Shown here piece by piece: positions 38,320 to 53,001 of a DNA stretch of 64,000 bases (its first letter is position 1; each line of letters starts with the position of its first letter). Under the pieces are notes generated by a model that saw nothing but the letters and a program-made list of their open reading frames with translations, ran no database searches and had not been told where the DNA came from. This DNA comes from Kushneria sinocarnis. GTDB lineage: Bacteria > Pseudomonadota > Gammaproteobacteria > Pseudomonadales > Halomonadaceae. The stretch is from NCBI RefSeq assembly GCF_003633775.1, contig NZ_RBIN01000010.1, forward strand, positions 39,987-103,986, in the 5' to 3' direction. A program made the translations under genes and the position numbers.

Positions 38320-38361
38320 GATACGTATCCTGTTGGTTGAAAACGCCCTTCGGCGTTTCGC

Positions 38362-38832
38362 TTAGAAGCGGTAGTGAGAGAAGGCCTTGTTGGCTTCTGC
38401 CATGCGATGGACGTCTTCACGCTTCTTCACGGCAGCACCCTTGCCATCCGCTGCATCCAGGATTTCCCCGGCCAGACGCTGCACCATGGTCTTCTCGCCA
38501 CGGTTGCGGGCGGCATCGACCATCCAGCGCATCGCCAGCGCCTGACGGCGAGAGGGACGCACCTCGACAGGTACCTGGTAGGTAGCCCCGCCAACACGAC
38601 GTGATTTGACTTCGACCATCGGCTGGATGGCTTCCAGCGCCTTGTCAAAGATGTCCAGCGGCTCTTCATTGGAGCGATCCGAAACGCGATCGAGCGCGTT
38701 GTAGACGATACGCTCGGCCACGGATTTCTTGCCGCTGACCATCAGATGGTTCATGAACTTGGCCAGACGCTCGCTGCCGAACTTGGGATCCGGCAGGATT
38801 TCGCGTTTCGCCGCAATACGCCTTCTAGGCAT
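38362..38832 (-). CDS. rpsG: 30S ribosomal protein S7
   Basis: 156 aa. [20 protein letters not shown] and [21 protein letters not shown]7 nucleates the 30S head. In E. coli it represses the str operon by binding the rpsL-rpsG gap; the gap here is 111 bases, long enough for such a site. Confidence 0.98.
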   Translation of the reverse strand: MPRRRIAAKREILPDPKFGSERLAKFMNHLMVSGKKSVAERIVYNALDRVSDRSNEEPLDIFDKALEAIQPMVEVKSRRVGGATYQVPVEVRPSRRQALAMRWMVDAARNRGEKTMVQRLAGEILDAADGKGAAVKKREDVHRMAEANKAFSHYRF

Positions 38833-38943
38833 GATAAGCCCTCACGGGGAAGGGTCCTTCAGGTAAACCCGGGATTCGAACGCCCGCGAGAGCGTGCCCC
38901 GACCTTACTCTTATCAGACCGTGAATTGATGATGGCGAAGTCT

Positions 38944-39318
38944 TCAGGACTTCGGCTTCTTGGTACCGTACTTCGAACGCGCCTGACGACGGTTCTGCAC
39001 CCCGGACGTATCCAGCGCACCGCGGACGGTGTGATAGCGCACACCCGGCAGGTCCTTGACGCGGCCGCCGCGGATCAGCACCACGGAGTGCTCCTGCAGG
39101 TTGTGGCCCTCGCCGCCGATATACGAGGAAACCTCGTAACCATTGGTCAGGCGGACACGACAGACCTTACGCAGTGCCGAGTTCGGCTTCTTCGGGGTCG
39201 TGGTATAGACACGGGTGCAGACACCGCGCCGCTGCGGGCATGCCTCGAGCGCGGGAACGTCGCTCTTGGGATGCCGGCGCTTGCGAGGCTTGCGCACCAG
39301 CTGGTTGATCGTTGCCAT
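38944..39318 (-). CDS. rpsL: 30S ribosomal protein S12
   Basis: 124 aa, E. coli length, from [38 protein letters not shown] and [17 protein letters not shown] keep both lysines whose exchange gives streptomycin resistance, so the protein reads as wild-type. It controls decoding accuracy. It is first gene of the str operon. A start 18 codons upstream is rejected, because GGAGCGAG precedes the chosen ATG. Confidence 0.98.
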   Translation of the reverse strand: MATINQLVRKPRKRRHPKSDVPALEACPQRRGVCTRVYTTTPKKPNSALRKVCRVRLTNGYEVSSYIGGEGHNLQEHSVVLIRGGRVKDLPGVRYHTVRGALDTSGVQNRRQARSKYGTKKPKS

Positions 39319-39394
39319 AAACGGGCTCGCTCCAATGATGATTGACTTCAACAGCGGGTGAAGGCGCACCACCCCCTACTGTTAAAGGCTGCGA

Positions 39395-39424
39395 ATTCTA
39401 AGTCGTTGGCGTTCTCCCCGTCAA
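39395..39424 (-). promoter_or_regulatory. str operon promoter before rpsL
   Basis: On the minus strand TTGACG (39419-39424), 18 bases, TAGAAT (39395-39400), about 70 bases before the rpsL start. The -35 follows directly on the hairpin that ends rpoC. Confidence 0.65.
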
Positions 39425-39457
39425 GCCTGCGCCCCGCGGCAGCCGTGAGGCGCAGGC
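39425..39457 (-). terminator. Hairpin after rpoC
   Basis: GCCTGCGCC (minus strand, from 39457) pairs with GGCGCAGGC (to 39425) around a 15-base loop. There is no real T-tract, so partial read-through into rpsL is possible. Confidence 0.55.
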
Positions 39458-39480
39458 CATTCAACGGAGTGAAAGGCGCT

Positions 39481-42400
39481 CTACTGGTCGTCGTCGGCAT
39501 CCAGCGCGGTGAGATGCTCACCCAGCTGCTGCTCGACATCCCAGGCCGACGGATGCTGCGTGCGCTCGGTATCCTCCCGCTTGCGCCGACGCTCGGCATG
39601 ATGCGCCAGACCGGTACCGGCCGGAATCAGCCGGCCCACCACGACGTTCTCCTTGAGACCGCGGAGATAGTCGCGCTTGCCGGTCACGGCCGCTTCGGTC
39701 AGTACGCGGGTGGTCTCTTGGAAGGAGGCCGCCGAGATGAACGACTCGGTCGCCAGCGACGCCTTGGTGATCCCCAGCAGCACGCGCTCGAAGCGGGCCG
39801 GGAACTTGTCCTGCTCGGCCAGTCGCTCGTTCTCCTCGAGCACGCGGACCAGCTCGGCCTGCTCGCCAGGGATGAAGGAGCTGTCGCCGACCTCGCTGAT
39901 CTCGACCTTGCGCAGCATCTGACGCACGATCACCTCGATGTGCTTGTCGTTGATGCCCACGCCCTGCAGCCGGTAGACGTCCTGGATCTCGGCGACAATG
40001 TACTTCGCCAGTTCGGAGACGCCCAGCAGACGCAGGATGTCGTGCGGATTGCTCGGTCCTTCCGAGATGACCTCGCCGCGCTCGACCGTTTCGCCCTCGA
40101 ACACCCCGATCTGACGCCACTTCGGAATCAGCATCTCGATCGGCTCGCCATCGGCCGGATTGATCGCCAGGCGGCGCTTGCCCTTGGTCTCCCTGCCGAA
40201 GGTCACCGTGCCGCTCTTCTCGGCCAGAATGGCCGGTTCCTTGGGCTTGCGCGCCTCGAACAGATCGGCCACACGGGGCAGACCACCGGTGATGTCCTTG
40301 TTGCCGGACGCCTCCACCGGAATGCGTGCCACGGTTTCACCGACGCCGACACCGGCACCGTTATCGACCGAGACAATGGCGTTGCCCGGCAGCATGTACT
40401 GTACCGGCGTATTCGATCCCGGCAGCGAGATGTGCTCGCCGTGCTCGTCCTGCAGCATGATCATCGGACGCTTGTCGCGACCGGAGCTGGGACGGTTGCC
40501 GGACTCGATCACCTCGATCGAGGAGAGGCCGGTCATCTCGTCAACGCTGCGGTTGATGGTGACGCCCTCTTCCATGTCGGTGAACTGCACCCGGCCATCG
40601 ACCTCGGACACGATCGGATGGGTGTGCGGATCCCAGCGTGCCACGATCTGGCCGGCATCGACATCATCGCCGTCCTTGACCGACAGCTCGGCACCATAGG
40701 GCAGCTTGTAATACTCGCGTTCCCGGCCGTGCTCGTCGGCCACGGCCAGCGCACTGGAACGCGACACGACCACCAGCTGACCGTCGTTGCGCTCGACGTG
40801 CTTCATGTTGTGCAGCCGCACGCGACCACCGTGCTTGACCTGCACGCTGTCGACCGCCGAGGCCCGCGATGCGGCACCACCGATATGGAAGGTGCGCATG
40901 GTGAGCTGGGTACCCGGTTCACCGATCGACTGGGCGGCAATGACGCCCACGGACTCGCCGACATTGACCTGGTGACCGCGCGCCAGATCGCGCCCATAGC
41001 AGCACGAGCAGACGCCGTGGGCGGTCTCGCAGGTAATGGTACTGCGCACCACGATCTCGTCGACACCCATGGTGTCGAGCCGGGCACACCAGGCTTCGTC
41101 GAGCAGGGTGTTGCGCGGAATCAGCACTTCCTGACTCTCGGGATCGACCACGTCACGAGCCACCACGCGACCCAGCACCCGCTCGGCCAGCGAGACGATG
41201 ATATCGCCCCCCTCGATCACCGGATGCAGTGTCAGGCCTTCCTCGGTATCGCAGTCGGGCTCGGTTACCACCAGATCCTGGGCAACATCCACCAGCCGGC
41301 GGGTCAGGTAACCGGAGTTGGCCGTCTTCAGTGCCGTATCCGCCAGACCCTTGCGCGCGCCGTGCGTGGAGATGAAGTACTGCAGGACGTTGAGACCTTC
41401 ACGGAAGTTGGCCGTGATCGGCGTCTCGATGATCGAGCCATCCGGCTTGGCCATCAGGCCACGCATGCCGGCGAGCTGACGAATCTGCGCGGCGCTGCCA
41501 CGAGCACCGGAATCCGCCATGATGAAGACGCTGTTGAACGACTCCTGCTCGACCTCGTTGCCTTCCTGGTCGGTCACGGTTTCCTGCGAGATACCGGTCA
41601 TCATCTCGCGGGCCACCCGGTCATTGGCCTTGGCCCAGATATCGATGACCTTGTTGTACTTCTCGCCGGCCGTGACCAGACCCGAGGAGAACTGATCCTC
41701 GATCTCCTTCACCTCTTCCTCGGCCGCATCGATGATCGATGCCTTCGAGTCCGGGATGACGAAGTCGTTGACCCCGATCGAGGCGCCCGACCAGGTCGCC
41801 AGCCGGAAGCCGGTATACATCAGCTGGTCGGCGAAGATCACCGTCTCCTTGAGCCCGACATGACGGTAGGCCGAGTTGATCAGCTGCGAGATCGCCTTCT
41901 TCTTCATCGGCCGATCGACCAGCTCGAAGGCCATGCCGCGCGGTACGATGCGATAGAGCAGCGCACGCCCGACCGTGGTTTCCTTGAGCGCGGTCTGCTC
42001 GGTCAGGGTGTCCTGCACCTCATCATGCAGCCACTCGGTCAGGCGCACCCGAATCCGGGCGTGCAGATCGACGCTCTGGGTACCGTAGGCACGCTCGACC
42101 TCTTCAAGATCGGCAAAGGTCATGCCCGAGCCCTTCGCATTGACCCGTTCGCGGGTCATGTAATAGAGCCCCAGCACCACGTCCTGCGACGGCACGATGA
42201 TGGGCTCGCCGTTGGCCGGCGACAGCACGTTGTTGGTCGACATCATCATCGCCCGCGACTCGAGCTGCGATTCCAGCGTCAGCGGGACGTGAACGGCCAT
42301 CTGGTCGCCGTCGAAGTCGGCATTGTAGGCGGCGCAGACCAGCGGATGGAGCTGGATCGCCTTGCCCTCGATCAGCAGCGGCTCGAACGCCTGAATGCCC

Positions 42401-43695
42401 AGCCGGTGCAGGGTCGGTGCCCGGTTGAGCAGCACCGGATGCTCGCGGATCACCTCGGCGAGGATATCCCAGACCTCGGGCACCTCGCGCTCGACCATCT
42501 TCTTGGCGGCCTTGATGGTGGAGGCCTGGCCGTTGGCCTGCAGCTTCGAGTAGATGAACGGCTTGAACAGCTCCAGCGCCATCTTCTTGGGCAGACCGCA
42601 CTGATGCAGGCGCAGGGTCGGCCCCACGGTGATCACCGAACGACCGGAGTAGTCGACGCGCTTGCCCAGCAGGTTCTGGCGGAAACGCCCCTGCTTGCCC
42701 TTGATCATGTCGGCCAGCGACTTCAGCGGACGCTTGTTGGAACCGGTAATGGCCCGGCCGCGACGACCGTTGTCGAGCAGCGCATCCACCGACTCCTGCA
42801 GCATGCGCTTCTCGTTGCGCACGATGATGTCCGGTGCCGACAGGTCGAGCAGCCGCTTGAGACGGTTGTTGCGGTTGATCACGCGACGATAGAGATCGTT
42901 GAGATCGGAGGTCGCGAAACGCCCGCCATCCAGCGGTACCAGCGGACGCAGGTCCGGCGGCAGCACCGGCAGCACTTCCATGATCATCCAGCCCGGATGG
43001 TTGCCCGAGCGGTTGAAGGCTTCCAGCAGCTTGAGCCGCTTGGAGAGCTTCTTGACCTTGGTGTCGGAGTTGGTCTGCGGGATCTCCTCGCGCAGCCGCT
43101 CGATCTCCTCGCCCAGATCGATGTCGGCCAGCAGTGCCTGCACGGCCTCGGCCCCCATGCGGGCATCGAAGTCGTCACCGAACTCCTCCAGCGCCTCGAA
43201 GTACTGCTCGTCGTTGAGCAGCTGACCGCGCTCGAGGGTGGTCATGCCCGGATCGATCACCACGAACGACTCGAAGTAGAGCACCCGCTCGATATCGCGC
43301 AGGGTCATGTCCAGCAGCATGCCGATGCGCGACGGCAGCGACTTCAGAAACCAGATGTGCGCCACCGGACTGGCCAGCTCGATGTGGCCCATGCGCTCGC
43401 GACGTACCGCCGCCTTGGTGACCTCGACGCCGCACTTCTCGCAGATGATGCCGCGATGCTTCATGCGCTTGTACTTGCCGCAGAGGCACTCGTAGTCCTT
43501 CACCGGACCGAAGATCTTGGCGCAGAACAGCCCGTCGCGCTCCGGCTTGAAGGTCCGGTAGTTGATGGTCTCGGGCTTCTTGACCTCGCCATAGGACCAC
43601 GAGCGAATCATGTCCGGCGAGGCGAGCGAAATCCGGATCGCATCGAACTCATCGGACTGGGCCTGAGATTTGAGAACTTTGACCAAATCTTTCAT
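39481..43695 (-). CDS. rpoC: DNA-directed RNA polymerase subunit beta'
   Basis: 1404 aa (E. coli 1407). N-terminal zinc ribbon [20 protein letters not shown], the rudder and lid, the catalytic Mg motif NADFDGDQM near residue 460, bridge helix and trigger loop, and the second zinc site ([16 protein letters not shown]). It follows rpoB after 80 bases. An antisense open frame covering almost the whole gene is a high-GC artefact. Confidence 0.99.
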   Translation of the reverse strand: MKDLVKVLKSQAQSDEFDAIRISLASPDMIRSWSYGEVKKPETINYRTFKPERDGLFCAKIFGPVKDYECLCGKYKRMKHRGIICEKCGVEVTKAAVRRERMGHIELASPVAHIWFLKSLPSRIGMLLDMTLRDIERVLYFESFVVIDPGMTTLERGQLLNDEQYFEALEEFGDDFDARMGAEAVQALLADIDLGEEIERLREEIPQTNSDTKVKKLSKRLKLLEAFNRSGNHPGWMIMEVLPVLPPDLRPLVPLDGGRFATSDLNDLYRRVINRNNRLKRLLDLSAPDIIVRNEKRMLQESVDALLDNGRRGRAITGSNKRPLKSLADMIKGKQGRFRQNLLGKRVDYSGRSVITVGPTLRLHQCGLPKKMALELFKPFIYSKLQANGQASTIKAAKKMVEREVPEVWDILAEVIREHPVLLNRAPTLHRLGIQAFEPLLIEGKAIQLHPLVCAAYNADFDGDQMAVHVPLTLESQLESRAMMMSTNNVLSPANGEPIIVPSQDVVLGLYYMTRERVNAKGSGMTFADLEEVERAYGTQSVDLHARIRVRLTEWLHDEVQDTLTEQTALKETTVGRALLYRIVPRGMAFELVDRPMKKKAISQLINSAYRHVGLKETVIFADQLMYTGFRLATWSGASIGVNDFVIPDSKASIIDAAEEEVKEIEDQFSSGLVTAGEKYNKVIDIWAKANDRVAREMMTGISQETVTDQEGNEVEQESFNSVFIMADSGARGSAAQIRQLAGMRGLMAKPDGSIIETPITANFREGLNVLQYFISTHGARKGLADTALKTANSGYLTRRLVDVAQDLVVTEPDCDTEEGLTLHPVIEGGDIIVSLAERVLGRVVARDVVDPESQEVLIPRNTLLDEAWCARLDTMGVDEIVVRSTITCETAHGVCSCCYGRDLARGHQVNVGESVGVIAAQSIGEPGTQLTMRTFHIGGAASRASAVDSVQVKHGGRVRLHNMKHVERNDGQLVVVSRSSALAVADEHGREREYYKLPYGAELSVKDGDDVDAGQIVARWDPHTHPIVSEVDGRVQFTDMEEGVTINRSVDEMTGLSSIEVIESGNRPSSGRDKRPMIMLQDEHGEHISLPGSNTPVQYMLPGNAIVSVDNGAGVGVGETVARIPVEASGNKDITGGLPRVADLFEARKPKEPAILAEKSGTVTFGRETKGKRRLAINPADGEPIEMLIPKWRQIGVFEGETVERGEVISEGPSNPHDILRLLGVSELAKYIVAEIQDVYRLQGVGINDKHIEVIVRQMLRKVEISEVGDSSFIPGEQAELVRVLEENERLAEQDKFPARFERVLLGITKASLATESFISAASFQETTRVLTEAAVTGKRDYLRGLKENVVVGRLIPAGTGLAHHAERRRKREDTERTQHPSAWDVEQQLGEHLTALDADDDQ

Positions 43696-43775
43696 GAAAT
43701 CGGCTCCGTTGCGGAGTTGTCATGAGCGGGCCCACCCGTGCGGGCCCGCGGACTGTCTGAAGCTTGCGGCTGTGC

Positions 43776-47852
<4,077 letters not shown>

Positions 47853-47930
47853 CTGTAATCCCCAGCTTGTTCACCAGTGAGTGACCGGCGTGGTCGGCAC
47901 ACCTCGAGGATGAGTCCCCGTCAGGCGGCT

Positions 47931-47964
47931 GACGGCGAGCCCTTCGTCGAAGGCACTCGCCGTC
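47931..47964 (-). promoter_or_regulatory. Stem-loop in the rplL-rpoB gap, possible RNase processing site
   Basis: GACGGCGAG (from 47964 on the minus strand) pairs with CTCGCCGTC (to 47931) with a 16-base partly paired loop, 80-110 bases before rpoB. In E. coli this gap has an RNase III site; the role here is inferred. Confidence 0.45.
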
Positions 47965-48058
47965 ATGATTCCCGGATCGTCCCGAAACACTGTCCGATGA
48001 TGTCCCTGTCGGGCAGTCTGACTGGGATCCCAATGTGTCGGGATCGATCCGGCAACAG

Positions 48059-48100
48059 AAAAAGGCCGGCAGCGATCCGCACAGCGGATCGCCACCAGCC
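48059..48100 (-). terminator. rplL-rpoB attenuator hairpin
   Basis: On the minus strand a stem of 17 pairs (inner GCGATCCGC/GCGGATCGC, outer part with a few G-U pairs) and a TGT loop is followed at once by TTTTT. It starts 37 bases after the rplL stop. Being inside the rplJL-rpoBC unit it must be leaky, as the E. coli attenuator is. Confidence 0.75.
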
Positions 48101-48137
48101 GAGACGCTAGCGCAGGAGAGATAACCTGCGCACGTGG

Positions 48138-48515
48138 TTACTTGAGCTCCACGGAGGCGCCAGCTTCTTCCAGTTGCTTCTTGGCCTCTTCGGCATCTTC
48201 CTTCGACATGCCCTCTTTCAGGGTTGCCGGGGCGCCATCGACGGCAGCCTTGGCTTCCTTCAGACCCAGACCGGTGATGCCGCGAACCACCTTGATGACG
48301 TTGACCTTCTTGTCACCACCGGCAGTCAGCACCAGGTCGAACTCGGTCTGTTCCTCGGCAGCCTCGGCTTCCTCGCCGCCGCCACCGCCACCTGCAACAA
48401 CAGCTGCAGCAGCGGAAACGCCGAATTTCTCTTCCATCGCCTCGATCAGCTCGGCCACTTCCATGACCGTCATTTCGGAGACGGCGTTGATGATGTCTTC
48501 TTTGCTCAGTGCCAT
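48138..48515 (-). CDS. rplL: 50S ribosomal protein L7/L12
   Basis: 125 aa. N-terminal dimerisation helix ([20 protein letters not shown]), Ala/Gly/Glu hinge ([20 protein letters not shown]), and the C-terminal factor-binding domain ([20 protein letters not shown]). Multiple copies form the stalk that recruits GTPase factors. It is 81 bases after rplJ. Confidence 0.98.
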   Translation of the reverse strand: MALSKEDIINAVSEMTVMEVAELIEAMEEKFGVSAAAAVVAGGGGGGEEAEAAEEQTEFDLVLTAGGDKKVNVIKVVRGITGLGLKEAKAAVDGAPATLKEGMSKEDAEEAKKQLEEAGASVELK

Positions 48516-48596
48516 GATTGCATTCCTAAACTTTGCAGAGCAATGCTTGCTCGTTCAATTGAAAAATCTTCGGGCGGATTGCGCCGACGACTCGCT

Positions 48597-49103
48597 TCAG
48601 GCCGCTTCTTCTTCCTGCTTCTGATCGCGCAGCGCAGCCAGCGTGCGCACCAGCTTGCCGGCGGAAGCGTCCTTCATTACCGACAGCAGTCGGGCAATGG
48701 CTTCATCGCGGGTCGGCAGATTCGCCAGACGATCAATGCTCTCGGCCGGGATGAACTCGCCTTCATAGGCCAGCGCCTTGACCTCGAATGCCGGCTGCTG
48801 ACGCGAAAACTCCTTGAGCAGACGCGCACCGGCGCCGGGATGCTCCATGGAGAACGCCAGCAGGGTCGGACCAACAAAGGTCTCGTTCAGGCACTCCCAG
48901 GAAGTGCCTTCAAGGGCGCGGCGTGCCAGCGTGTTGCGTACCACACGCAGATGCACACCATTTTCGCGGGCCTGCTTGCGCAGATCGGTCATTGCGCTGA
49001 CCGCAACACCGCGAGAATCGGCCACGACGACGGAGAGCGCCGAAGCAGCGGTTTCACTGACTTCGGCTACGATCGCCTTCTTGTCTTCAAGACGCAGCGG
49101 CAT
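48597..49103 (-). CDS. rplJ: 50S ribosomal protein L10
   Basis: 168 aa. Starts [25 protein letters not shown]-like RNA-binding segment [21 protein letters not shown]10 carries the L7/L12 dimers and in E. coli represses its own operon by binding the leader. The 257-base upstream gap is consistent with such a leader. Confidence 0.98.
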   Translation of the reverse strand: MPLRLEDKKAIVAEVSETAASALSVVVADSRGVAVSAMTDLRKQARENGVHLRVVRNTLARRALEGTSWECLNETFVGPTLLAFSMEHPGAGARLLKEFSRQQPAFEVKALAYEGEFIPAESIDRLANLPTRDEAIARLLSVMKDASAGKLVRTLAALRDQKQEEEAA

Positions 49104-49360
49104 GTATCACTCCTTCGTGCCGGGCTTTCGGCTCGGAAAGCCCTTCGTGGTTACCATCCCCCCACCGCATCTGAAGCGGGGGCTGGATGATGGCGGGGCA
49201 ACGATCTGCATCGCTGCGCCGCGCCATCTGCGCAGGCGCGGAGCGGCCCTCCGGCATTAAGTCCGTGTCCACGGACACCTGCGGTCTTTGACGGCGCCCC
49301 GCCCCACTGGCACGGGGGACCGCAAAGTTCGGTTCATGGCGTCGAGAGACGCCGTGCCGA
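49104..49360 (-). promoter_or_regulatory. rplJ leader (candidate L10 leader region)
   Basis: 257 bases between rplA and rplJ, far more than other gaps in the block. It is rich in complementary segments (for example GGTGTCCGTGGACAC, GCGCCTGCGC) as expected for an L10-binding leader (Rfam L10_leader). A promoter for rplJ is also expected here, but no strong -35/-10 pair was recognised. Confidence 0.5.
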
Positions 49361-50053
49361 TCACACCAGATAGGAGTGATCGACGGTCAGGCCGGGCCCC
49401 ATGGTGGTCGACAGCGACACCTTCTTGAGGTAGACCCCCTTGGAAGTGCTCGGCTTGAGCTTCTTCAGGTCGTTGACCAGCGCATCGAGGTTGCCCCTGA
49501 TCGCATCGGCCGAGAAGTCGACCTTGCCGATACCGGCATGAATGATGCCATTCTTGTCGGTCCGGAAACGCACCTGACCGGCCTTGGCATTCTGTACCGC
49601 GGTTGCGACGTCGGGCGTCACGGTTCCCACCTTGGGGTTCGGCATCAGGCCACGCGGACCCAGGATCTGGCCCAGCTGACCGACAACGCGCATGGCATCG
49701 GGTGCTGCAATGACCACATCGAAGTCGAGCTTGCCCTGACGCACCTGCTCGGCCAGATCATCCATGCCGACGATATCGGCACCGGCTTCGCGGGCGGCAT
49801 CCGCGGCAGCGCCCTGGGCAAAGACGGCCACTCGCACATCACGCCCAGTGCCGTTGGGCAGCACGGTGGCGCCACGCACGACCTGGTCGGATTTGCGCGG
49901 ATCAACGCCCAGATTGACAGCCACTTCGACCGATTCCTTGAAACCGACCGAAGAGAGCTCGGCGAGCAGTGATACGGCTTCCTCGACGCTGTAGACCTTC
50001 GAGGAGTCGACCCGCTCGCGGATCTGCTTCATGCGTTTGGTCTGTTTCGCCAT
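49361..50053 (-). CDS. rplA: 50S ribosomal protein L1
   Basis: 230 aa. [40 protein letters not shown] is the family signature. L1 forms the mobile stalk at the E site and in E. coli represses rplKA translation. Two bases separate it from rplK. Confidence 0.98.
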   Translation of the reverse strand: MAKQTKRMKQIRERVDSSKVYSVEEAVSLLAELSSVGFKESVEVAVNLGVDPRKSDQVVRGATVLPNGTGRDVRVAVFAQGAAADAAREAGADIVGMDDLAEQVRQGKLDFDVVIAAPDAMRVVGQLGQILGPRGLMPNPKVGTVTPDVATAVQNAKAGQVRFRTDKNGIIHAGIGKVDFSADAIRGNLDALVNDLKKLKPSTSKGVYLKKVSLSTTMGPGLTVDHSYLV

Positions 50054-50055
50054 GA

Positions 50056-50487
50056 TCAGAGACCCTCCACGTTCAGGCCCATGCTGCGTGCGGTACCGGC
50101 AATGGTACGCACCGCGGCGTCGAGATTGGCGGCCGTCAGATCGGGCTCCTTGGTCCGCGCGATCTCCTCGAGCTGTTCACGGGTCACGGTGCCGACCTTG
50201 TTCTTGTTCGGCTCACCCGAACCGGACTTGATGCCGGCTGCGCGCTTGAGCAGCACCGGCGCCGGCGGGGTCTTGGTGACGAACGTGAAACTGCGGTCGG
50301 CATAGACCGTAATGACTACCGGCGTGGGCAATCCGGGCTCGATATCCTGGGTCTCGGCGTTGAACGCCTTGCAGAACTCCATGATATTGACCCCGTGCTG
50401 ACCCAGCGCGGGGCCGACGGGCGGACTGGGGTTGGCCTTGCCCGCTGCAACCTGCAGCTTGACATAGGCCTGTACTTTCTTGGCCAT
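50056..50487 (-). CDS. rplK: 50S ribosomal protein L11
   Basis: 143 aa. [20 protein letters not shown] with the [20 protein letters not shown] loop at the thiostrepton site. L11 controls the GTPase centre and RelA activation. It is preceded by a hairpin after nusG and a short 84-base gap. Confidence 0.98.
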   Translation of the reverse strand: MAKKVQAYVKLQVAAGKANPSPPVGPALGQHGVNIMEFCKAFNAETQDIEPGLPTPVVITVYADRSFTFVTKTPPAPVLLKRAAGIKSGSGEPNKNKVGTVTREQLEEIARTKEPDLTAANLDAAVRTIAGTARSMGLNVEGL

Positions 50488-50532
50488 GCGATTACTCCGG
50501 TTGGGTCATAGCGCCTTGCGGCTCCCCGATTC

Positions 50533-50557
50533 GAGCTCCGGTCGAAAACCGGAGCTC
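50533..50557 (-). terminator. Hairpin between nusG and rplK
   Basis: GAGCTCCGGT (minus strand) pairs with ACCGGAGCTC with a short T-rich loop, 15 bases after nusG. No T run follows, so it may be a processing or pause hairpin instead of a terminator. Confidence 0.45.
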
Positions 50558-50571
50558 CGATCATCCGCCGA

Positions 50572-51105
50572 CTACTCCTTCTCGACCTGCGAGAACTCGA
50601 GCTCGACGGGGGTAGAGCGCCCGAAGATCATGACACTGACCTGCAGGCGACTTTTCTCGTAGTTGACTTCCTCGACCACGCCGTTGAAATCGGCAAACGG
50701 GCCATCAATGACCCGTACGCTTTCACCGGCATCGAAGACGGTCTTGGGACGCGGCTGATCGGTGCCATCCTGCACACGACGCAGGATACCCTCGGCCTCG
50801 CGCTGCGTCAGCGGGGCTGGCTTCTCCGGCGTGCCGCCAATGAACCCCATGACACGCGGTGTTTCGTTGACCAGGTGCCAGGTACGATCATTCATTTCCA
50901 TCTCGACCAGCACGTAGCCCGGATAGAACTTGCGCTCGCTCTTGCGGCGCTTGCCCTCCCGCATCTCCACGACTTCTTCGGTCGGCACCAGAATCTGGCC
51001 GAACTGATCCTCCATTTCATAAAGCTTCACGCGCTCGCCCAGCGAACGCATGACATGCTTCTCGAAACCGGAGTAGGCGTGGACGACGTACCAGCGCATA
51101 GCCAT
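50572..51105 (-). CDS. nusG: Transcription termination/antitermination protein NusG
   Basis: 177 aa. The NGN domain ([20 protein letters not shown]) is followed by the KOW domain ([20 protein letters not shown]). The ATG at 51105 is favoured by AGGAG six bases upstream; an ATG two codons later is also possible. NusG links RNA polymerase to the ribosome (via S10) and to Rho. It lies eight bases after secE, the typical pair. Confidence 0.97.
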   Translation of the reverse strand: MAMRWYVVHAYSGFEKHVMRSLGERVKLYEMEDQFGQILVPTEEVVEMREGKRRKSERKFYPGYVLVEMEMNDRTWHLVNETPRVMGFIGGTPEKPAPLTQREAEGILRRVQDGTDQPRPKTVFDAGESVRVIDGPFADFNGVVEEVNYEKSRLQVSVMIFGRSTPVELEFSQVEKE

Positions 51106-51113
51106 GGGGGCTC

Positions 51114-51488
51114 CTAACCTATGATGCTCGAAACCAGCCAGCCAAAGAGCATGTCGATCAACCACAGGATCAATCCGACAATCAGCACGGCTGCCAGTAC
51201 GATGGCGGTTGTCTGGACGGTTTCCTGACGCGTCGGCCAGACCACACGCTGAATTTCACGCTTGGAATTGCGGGCCAGCTCGGCCAGTGCCTTGCCGCGA
51301 CCGGTGGTCAGTGCAACTGCAGCAGCCATCAGGCCCAGCACCACGACCCCGATGACCCGGTAGAGCAGGGCCTGATCGGCAAACCAGGCATTGCCGGCAA
51401 CCGCCAGCGCCACCAGCACCACGACCACCGCCCACTTCAGGCCGTCGTAGCGTGACGATGCCTGCTGCACCTCGGCATTCTGTTTCAT
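51114..51488 (-). CDS. secE: Preprotein translocase subunit SecE
   Basis: 124 aa with three membrane segments, as in E. coli: [37 protein letters not shown] and the essential third one after the amphipathic [20 protein letters not shown]. It braces SecY in the translocase. Start at 51488 with AGGAG upstream; a longer frame runs into the tRNA gene. It is 72 bases downstream of tRNA-Trp. Confidence 0.97.
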   Translation of the reverse strand: MKQNAEVQQASSRYDGLKWAVVVVLVALAVAGNAWFADQALLYRVIGVVVLGLMAAAVALTTGRGKALAELARNSKREIQRVVWPTRQETVQTTAIVLAAVLIVGLILWLIDMLFGWLVSSIIG

Positions 51489-51560
51489 GGGCAGGATCTC
51501 CTCAGGGCGCACGGCAATAGCACAGCGGAAGACTCGGGACGCGCCAGCCTGGGGAAGGAC

Positions 51561-51636
<76 letters not shown>

Positions 51637-51764
51637 ATTCTGCCCGGTTACTGCCGTCAAGAGCGCGGCCACTATAGCCGAAGCGTCGATCACAGACAAC
51701 CGCGCCGACGACACCGGACTCTCGAAAACGGAGTGACGAGAACCTGACCCATCACCCCGGAATA
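51637..51764. other. Short gap where a tuf gene is usually found
   Basis: 128 bases between tRNA-Trp and tRNA-Thr. No coding sequence, no tuf remnant recognisable by eye. Many gammaproteobacteria carry a second tuf gene here. Confidence 0.6.
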
Positions 51765-51840
51765 TGGAGCTCGTGGACGGATTTGAACCGTCGACCTCAC
51801 CCTTACCAAGGGTGTGCTCTACCCCTGAGCTACACGAGCA
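51765..51840 (-). tRNA. tRNA-Thr (anticodon GGT)
   Basis: 76 bases; acceptor arm GCTCGTG/CACGAGC with an encoded CCA end; anticodon loop TTGGTAA. It reads ACC and ACT codons. Confidence 0.95.
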
Positions 51841-51854
51841 TGATGCTGCAATAC

Positions 51855-51928
51855 TGGAGCGGGCAGCGGGAATCGAACCCGCACCATCAGCTTGGAAGGC
51901 TGAGGTTCTACCGTTAAACTATGCCCGC
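51855..51928 (-). tRNA. tRNA-Gly (anticodon TCC)
   Basis: 74 bases; acceptor GCGGGCA/TGCCCGC, CCA encoded; anticodon loop CTTCCAA. It lies 14 bases from tRNA-Thr, in the same transcript. Confidence 0.95.
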
Positions 51929-51973
51929 CTCGTTGTTCCAGCACTGATCCCGGAACTTCCGGAAACCGAAAAC

Positions 51974-52057
<84 letters not shown>

Positions 52058-52070
52058 GATGTGGCGGCAC

Positions 52071-52098
52071 ATCTTACCGCATCGAGCTGTCGTGTCAA
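52071..52098 (-). promoter_or_regulatory. Promoter of the tRNA array
   Basis: On the minus strand TTGACA (52093-52098), 16 bases, TAAGAT (52071-52076), about 14 bases ahead of tRNA-Tyr. A GC-rich stretch (TGTGCCGCC) between -10 and start resembles a stringent discriminator. Confidence 0.7.
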
Positions 52099-52107
52099 GG
52101 CCTGTCA

Positions 52108-52133
52108 CAACCCGTTGATATTTCGACGGGTTG
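52108..52133 (-). terminator. Hairpin after coaX
   Basis: CAACCCGT pairs with ACGGGTTG around a 10-base AT-rich loop, 29 bases past the coaX stop and just before the tRNA promoter. No T run follows. Confidence 0.45.
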
Positions 52134-52161
52134 CCCCTCTGTCACGACGCGGCGCATTCTG

Positions 52162-53001
52162 TCAGAGCAGTGACGTGAATGCAAGCCCGGCACGAATCCG
52201 CTCCAGCGAGGCCGGCTCGGGCAGCACCGGCGCCCCCGCCAGCCGCCCGGCCCGCTCGGCCACGGTCAGCGGGAACAGCGCTTCCAGCCCGGCATAGACC
52301 ATGTCCGGCCAGACGGCATGCGGCGGCTCGATGCCGCGCGACACAACCCGGGCATCGCCTCCGGTCAGCAACAGGGGCAGGGCGATATTCTCGCCATCAC
52401 AGGTTTCACTGTAGATTCGGTTGATGGCACTGATAGCAGCCAGGTAGACGCCATGATTGACGGCATCAATGGTGTTGCGCCCGGGCCCGGGAACGGCGCC
52501 CGGCTCCACGTCGGGGTCGATCGCCACCTTGCGGGTGCCCAGCTGCAGGCTCTCCTTCATCAGCCGCAGCCCGGGCAGGATATAGCCACCCAGGTGAGCA
52601 CCACCCGGCAGGACGGTATCCACCGTGATTGCGCTGCCGCAGTCCACCACCATGCAGCCGCCGGTCAACTGATAACCGGCCAGACTGACCAGCCAGCGAT
52701 CCACTCCCAGCCGCCCCGGTTCCTCGTAACCGTTGATCACGCCGAGCGCTTCACGTCGCGAGCGCGCCACGTGAATGGTCGCCACCCGCCGCTTCAGCAG
52801 GGAGACTGTCTGCTCCAGCACCTCGCTGCGCGCCACGTTGGAAATGCGAATGGCCGTAATCACATCGAGATCGGGAATATCCGCTCCCGGCCGCCACTGC
52901 TCCCGGGTCCAGACCGCCCCGCGCGAGCGGATCTCGCTGGTGGTGCGATCCTTGAGACGCCATTTGGAAAGCGTATTGCCGATATCGAGATCCAGAATCA
53001 T
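52162..53001 (-). CDS. coaX: Type III pantothenate kinase
   Basis: 279 aa. MILDLDIGNTLSKWRL holds the phosphate-binding D-x-GNT motif, GRLGVDRWLVSLAGY the pantothenate-site segment, and VVDCGSAITVDTV the second ASKHA phosphate motif. It phosphorylates pantothenate in the first step of CoA synthesis and, as type III, is not feedback-inhibited by CoA. The ATG overlaps the birA stop (ATGA). birA-coaX is a common pair in pseudomonads and relatives. Confidence 0.93.
   Translation of the reverse strand: MILDLDIGNTLSKWRLKDRTTSEIRSRGAVWTREQWRPGADIPDLDVITAIRISNVARSEVLEQTVSLLKRRVATIHVARSRREALGVINGYEEPGRLGVDRWLVSLAGYQLTGGCMVVDCGSAITVDTVLPGGAHLGGYILPGLRLMKESLQLGTRKVAIDPDVEPGAVPGPGRNTIDAVNHGVYLAAISAINRIYSETCDGENIALPLLLTGGDARVVSRGIEPPHAVWPDMVYAGLEALFPLTVAERAGRLAGAPVLPEPASLERIRAGLAFTSLL

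Noticed and set aside
39358..43725. A 1455-codon open frame on the plus strand opposite rpoC
   Set aside because: It lies wholly antisense to a certain gene. GC-rich third positions of rpoC keep stops away from this strand. The translation is His/Asp/Arg-rich with no domain.
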